Positions 3,489 through 6,484 of a stretch of 6,484 nucleotides of DNA are shown here, in pieces. The notes under the pieces are model-generated. The model saw nothing but the letters and a program-made list of their open reading frames with translations. It searched no databases and was not told where the DNA came from. Every line of letters begins with the position of its first letter. The first letter of the stretch is position 1. The position numbers and the translations under genes are program-made. Source of the stretch: Victivallales bacterium (GTDB lineage Bacteria > Verrucomicrobiota > Lentisphaeria > Oligosphaerales > Lenti-02); the NCBI GenBank assembly GCA_018648945.1, contig JABGQJ010000443.1, forward strand, positions 1 through 6,484, written 5' to 3'.

Positions 3489-6484
3489 CTAAGGCCGGAA
3501 GCAGATCACCTTCCCGGATTGGTCGGCCAGGATGAGGACACCATTCACAGCGGCCATGCCATCCGCGACCGGTGGCGCGTCCAGGTCCATGCTGGTAAGC
3601 ACCTCACCGGTCTTGGCCGACAGCGCTAGGAAGAAGCCACCCTCGCTTCGCGCATTGCGGTTCCTCGCGCCGGCAGCGAACACCACGTCCTGAGTCTGGA
3701 TGATGGTCTCGACTTGCCGTTCCTTGATCAGGATCCCATGGTTCCACCGCTCGTGCCCCGCCCCTTCCCTCGTCGCATAGATCGTCTTCTTGCCCCACGT
3801 CTGGTACGGCTTCTTGAGAGCATCCAGCTGGCTCGCACGAACCGGGTTCCTGCCGATGAAGGCCGTGATTTCATTGGCCCCGAAGCGCGTGTGCCACTTG
3901 GGCTTGCCCCCAAAGTAGGCGTAGCGTTTGTAGGTGACAACCTGCTGATTCGAGGAATTGTGCGTCGCCAAGAGCCCGGTGTAGCCGAGCACGCTCTGGC
4001 CCCCGCCATAGCGGTTGATGGCGCCGGACATGCCGGGGTAGCGCCAGGCGTAGTCCCTGAGCAGAAAGTCCCCGGGCTGGCGTACGAACGCCTTCCCGCG
4101 AGTACTCTCCTCGTCCGGCACGGCGAATGACATGAGCTTCTTGCGGTCGTTCGCAGGATGCACCGACTTGCCCGATTCCACCAGAAGATCAAACCGGTAG
4201 AGTTTTGCCGTGTCGTTGTGCTGCGTGCGCCCGATCACTTCCCCGGTGCCACTGTTCAGCTGGTAGTAGTAGGTACCGCCGTCCGTACTCGCTCCTCGAC
4301 CGGCAAGAAAGTAGATGGAATCCCCACGTGGCAGGATGTCGCCCAGGATCGGCCAGGGCGACTCAAGCTGCCCGAACGCAGCCACCAGGCGCTCCTCGGG
4401 TGCGCCCCTGAAGGTCCAGACAACGGCTCCGTCGCGCAACCGCAGGCAGGTGACCGTCCCGTCTGCGGAACCCACGAAACACCGACCACGTGAAAGCGAG
4501 GGCGCGGAGTGAATCCGCGCGTCCGCGGTATAGGTCCAGCGCGGTTTGCCGCTCTTCAGATCGATGGCGTAGACGGTGTGCGAGTGGATGGCCGCGACCA
4601 CGGCGATGTCGCCCTGGATCACGGGCGCTGTCAACGGATCGGCCTGCGTGCAGATGTTCGCCTGCCAGTCGGGCCGCAAGGCGTCCGCGAGGGCGGCGCC
4701 GTCCCAGGCCGTGTAGGCCCAGCTCTTCTTGACGCCCCCGCCAATCGTCGCCGCAGTCGAGGCAGACCGTTGGGCATCATGGCGGAAGAGAGGCCAGGCA
4801 GTATCGGCCGCCACCGTCTCGTCCTCTGGCGAAGCGCCGTAGGCGGGGCCCTTGCTGAGCTGGGGCCGTTGTTTCCCACGCACCCCTAGGCCGTCATCGG
4901 CAGTCCACGCCCCGTAACTCTTGACGGCCGCGCGGTCGCACCTGCAGGCGTTGGCCGGTGCGTACACCATGCCGTTTGCGGGAATGATCCCAAAGCCGCA
5001 CCCATGCATGGCCCCGTCGAAGAACGTGCGCGTCCCCGTCTTCACATCGAAGAAGGTCAACGGCCGCGTAGTGATGATGTACTCCGGGGTGGATATGGCA
5101 TTCGCGTAGCTGCAGATGGAGGGAATCATCATGGCATCCCTACCAGTGTAGCGCTTCTTGACCTCACCTGTGCGCAAGTCGAGGGCCTCGGTGATGCCGT
5201 CCCAGGCGTCGCGATCCCGCAAGGCAGCCACCAGCTCCCGCGTGTCAGTGGGCAACCGGTAGGAGAGCCACAGAAGACCCGATACGGTGGTCACATTCAG
5301 GGTCTTCGTCATCTTCGGCGCGTACTCCCAGAGCAACCGCCCATCCTCGGCTGAGAAGGCGTACACCCCCCGGTGCGTGCGCCACTTCATCACAATGACC
5401 CCATCGTAGCACCACAGGAGCGCTTGGACTTCCTTGCGTTGCTTGTCCAGGTTAGTCTTCCACACGACCTTGCCCGTGCCCGGCTCGAACGCAATCAGAC
5501 AACGGCTCTTGTCTCCCGCCAGGATGCCAAGGGCCACAATGTTCTCGCCTGCCTGGAGCAGGCCGGTGTAGTTGTAGGGCCGATCCAAGCCGCTGACCGC
5601 CATCTCCTGCTGCCACAGGACATCGCCGCTCTGCGGCTGCAGGGCAATCAGGTGGGTTTCCGTCGTCACGAAAAGCACATCATGGGCGCTGATCATCTTG
5701 GCTCTGGCACGGCCAGCCACCGAGTACACCTTCAGGAGGTCGCCGGTCTCAGGGGAGAAGGCGACCGGCACGCCAAACAGGTTCCCGAAGAGACGGTCGG
5801 GGGCAGCCACCAGCGACCCGCCCAGAGCGGCTGCCGGGAGACCTTCCTTCTTCATATTGGCTTTCCGGATGTCTTCCTCAGAGAGTGGGACAGTGACTCC
5901 TGCTTCAACCAAGTCAGGATGGTAGTCAAAGAGGTTCCGGCTCCAAAGCTGCAGACCGTTGAACGCATCCCGCGCGGTCAGGTGCCAGCGCTGCGATATC
6001 TGCCTCCCCATGAGCGCCATGTTCGAAGGGTCGTGGCAGGAGACGTAGTAGAGGCGTCCACCCGAGGTGACGCCGCCGTAGTTCCCTCGCTGGAACCCCG
6101 TCCGGTTCGGCATGGCCTTGTCGGGTCCGGCCAGCCACTGCACGCGCGAAACGGGCCGGAGCGACCTGTCGTTGCTCATGCCGGTGGCCGCCGCATCGTG
6201 GTACCGATGGGTCCACTCATCCATGGTTTTGGGAAAGGGCTTCGTGTACACTGCGGCGATGCCGGTCCCCTGGTGCTTTCCCTGGCGCAGGCCGGTCGCC
6301 CGCACGCCGGCCAACAACGGCTGAACCGCAGGGCCGCCCGCCGTGTTCAGCACAACAAGCGTGCCGTAGGGACTGAGAATGCGCGTCAACTCAACTAACG
6401 TCAGACCAGACGAGAGGAGACGCGGCAGATCGTCCACCACAACGGCGGTCGCCAGATCCTTCGCGTAGGGAAGGGCCGGTCCTG
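3489..6484 (-). CDS. Methyltransferase/PQQ beta-propeller fusion protein, 5' end cut by window edge
   Basis: The frame is open from the right edge to a TAG at 3491-3489 and gives 997 visible residues. The GTG at 6440 is not the true start, because the frame continues upstream with family-like sequence (GPALPYAKDLATAVVVDDLP). The first 60 or so residues look like the last strands of a Rossmann methyltransferase (VVVDDL, then LTRILSPYGTLVV). The linker motif MDEWTHRYHDA follows at visible residues 87-96. Next comes a first set of PQQ-type blades, for example LIALQPQSGDVLW (278-290), CLIAFEPGTGKVVW (328-341) and GVYAFSAEDGRLLW (372-385). The motif HGCGFGIIPANG, with NACRCD after it, sits at 493-516. 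A second set starts with WPLFRHDAQRS near 563 and includes VYAIDLKSGKPRW (637-649) and a closing LILADQSGKVICFRP. Relatives are usually labelled PQQ-binding-like or BamB-like and often have a signal peptide; here the N-terminus is missing. Whether PQQ binds, or any reaction occurs, cannot be told. Confidence 0.9.
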   Translation of the reverse strand, partial: GPALPYAKDLATAVVVDDLPRLLSSGLTLVELTRILSPYGTLVVLNTAGGPAVQPLLAGVRATGLRQGKHQGTGIAAVYTKPFPKTMDEWTHRYHDAAATGMSNDRSLRPVSRVQWLAGPDKAMPNRTGFQRGNYGGVTSGGRLYYVSCHDPSNMALMGRQISQRWHLTARDAFNGLQLWSRNLFDYHPDLVEAGVTVPLSEEDIRKANMKKEGLPAAALGGSLVAAPDRLFGNLFGVPVAFSPETGDLLKVYSVAGRARAKMISAHDVLFVTTETHLIALQPQSGDVLWQQEMAVSGLDRPYNYTGLLQAGENIVALGILAGDKSRCLIAFEPGTGKVVWKTNLDKQRKEVQALLWCYDGVIVMKWRTHRGVYAFSAEDGRLLWEYAPKMTKTLNVTTVSGLLWLSYRLPTDTRELVAALRDRDAWDGITEALDLRTGEVKKRYTGRDAMMIPSICSYANAISTPEYIITTRPLTFFDVKTGTRTFFDGAMHGCGFGIIPANGMVYAPANACRCDRAAVKSYGAWTADDGLGVRGKQRPQLSKGPAYGASPEDETVAADTAWPLFRHDAQRSASTAATIGGGVKKSWAYTAWDGAALADALRPDWQANICTQADPLTAPVIQGDIAVVAAIHSHTVYAIDLKSGKPRWTYTADARIHSAPSLSRGRCFVGSADGTVTCLRLRDGAVVWTFRGAPEERLVAAFGQLESPWPILGDILPRGDSIYFLAGRGASTDGGTYYYQLNSGTGEVIGRTQHNDTAKLYRFDLLVESGKSVHPANDRKKLMSFAVPDEESTRGKAFVRQPGDFLLRDYAWRYPGMSGAINRYGGGQSVLGYTGLLATHNSSNQQVVTYKRYAYFGGKPKWHTRFGANEITAFIGRNPVRASQLDALKKPYQTWGKKTIYATREGAGHERWNHGILIKERQVETIIQTQDVVFAAGARNRNARSEGGFFLALSAKTGEVLTSMDLDAPPVADGMAAVNGVLILADQSGKVICFRP

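Noticed and set aside
5373..6398. Plus-strand open frame of 341 codons
   Set aside because: It is the antisense of the propeller gene. The minus-strand frame shows the PQQ blade pattern throughout.

Overview
This is a GC-rich bacterial window with compact, mostly strong Shine-Dalgarno sites (GGAGGG, GAGGAG). It carries protein families that are common in environmental Planctomycetota, other PVC bacteria and Armatimonadota-type genomes: a methyltransferase/PQQ-propeller fusion, a NodB-like deacetylase and a DUF4105 membrane protein. The phylum is inferred from this family mix and the intergenic palindromes; no marker gene is present.

Layout: (1) Positions 1-851, minus strand, hold a likely two-gene operon. 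A small membrane protein (851 to 531) is followed 16 bases later by a DUF4105 / Lnb-N domain membrane protein (514 down to the left edge, 3' end missing). (2) Positions 852-1469 are mostly non-coding. They contain a 35-codon minus-strand reading frame (1216 to 1109) with a good ribosome binding site and the N-terminal signature of a sulfatase, which then ends abruptly; it is probably a gene stub. (3) Positions 1470-2924, plus strand, encode a complete cytoplasmic NodB-fold (polysaccharide deacetylase-like) protein with two C-terminal repeats resembling pseudomurein-binding repeats. (4) Positions 2925-3488 are a 564-base convergent intergenic region filled with palindromic repeats. A 77-base tandem unit (2.3 copies) lies next to the plus-strand gene, and a diverged relative in the opposite orientation lies nearer the minus-strand gene. 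(5) Positions 3489-6484, minus strand, encode a large protein (5' end missing) that joins the tail of a Rossmann methyltransferase domain to two sets of PQQ-type beta-propeller blades.

No complete operon joins the three large genes, and the sequence does not prove a shared pathway. The deacetylase-like enzyme, the sulfatase stub and the PQQ-propeller protein suggest a genome rich in polysaccharide and sulfated-glycan metabolism. The most unusual feature is the convergent repeat region, in which each flanking gene is followed by the same repeat family in its own sense orientation.
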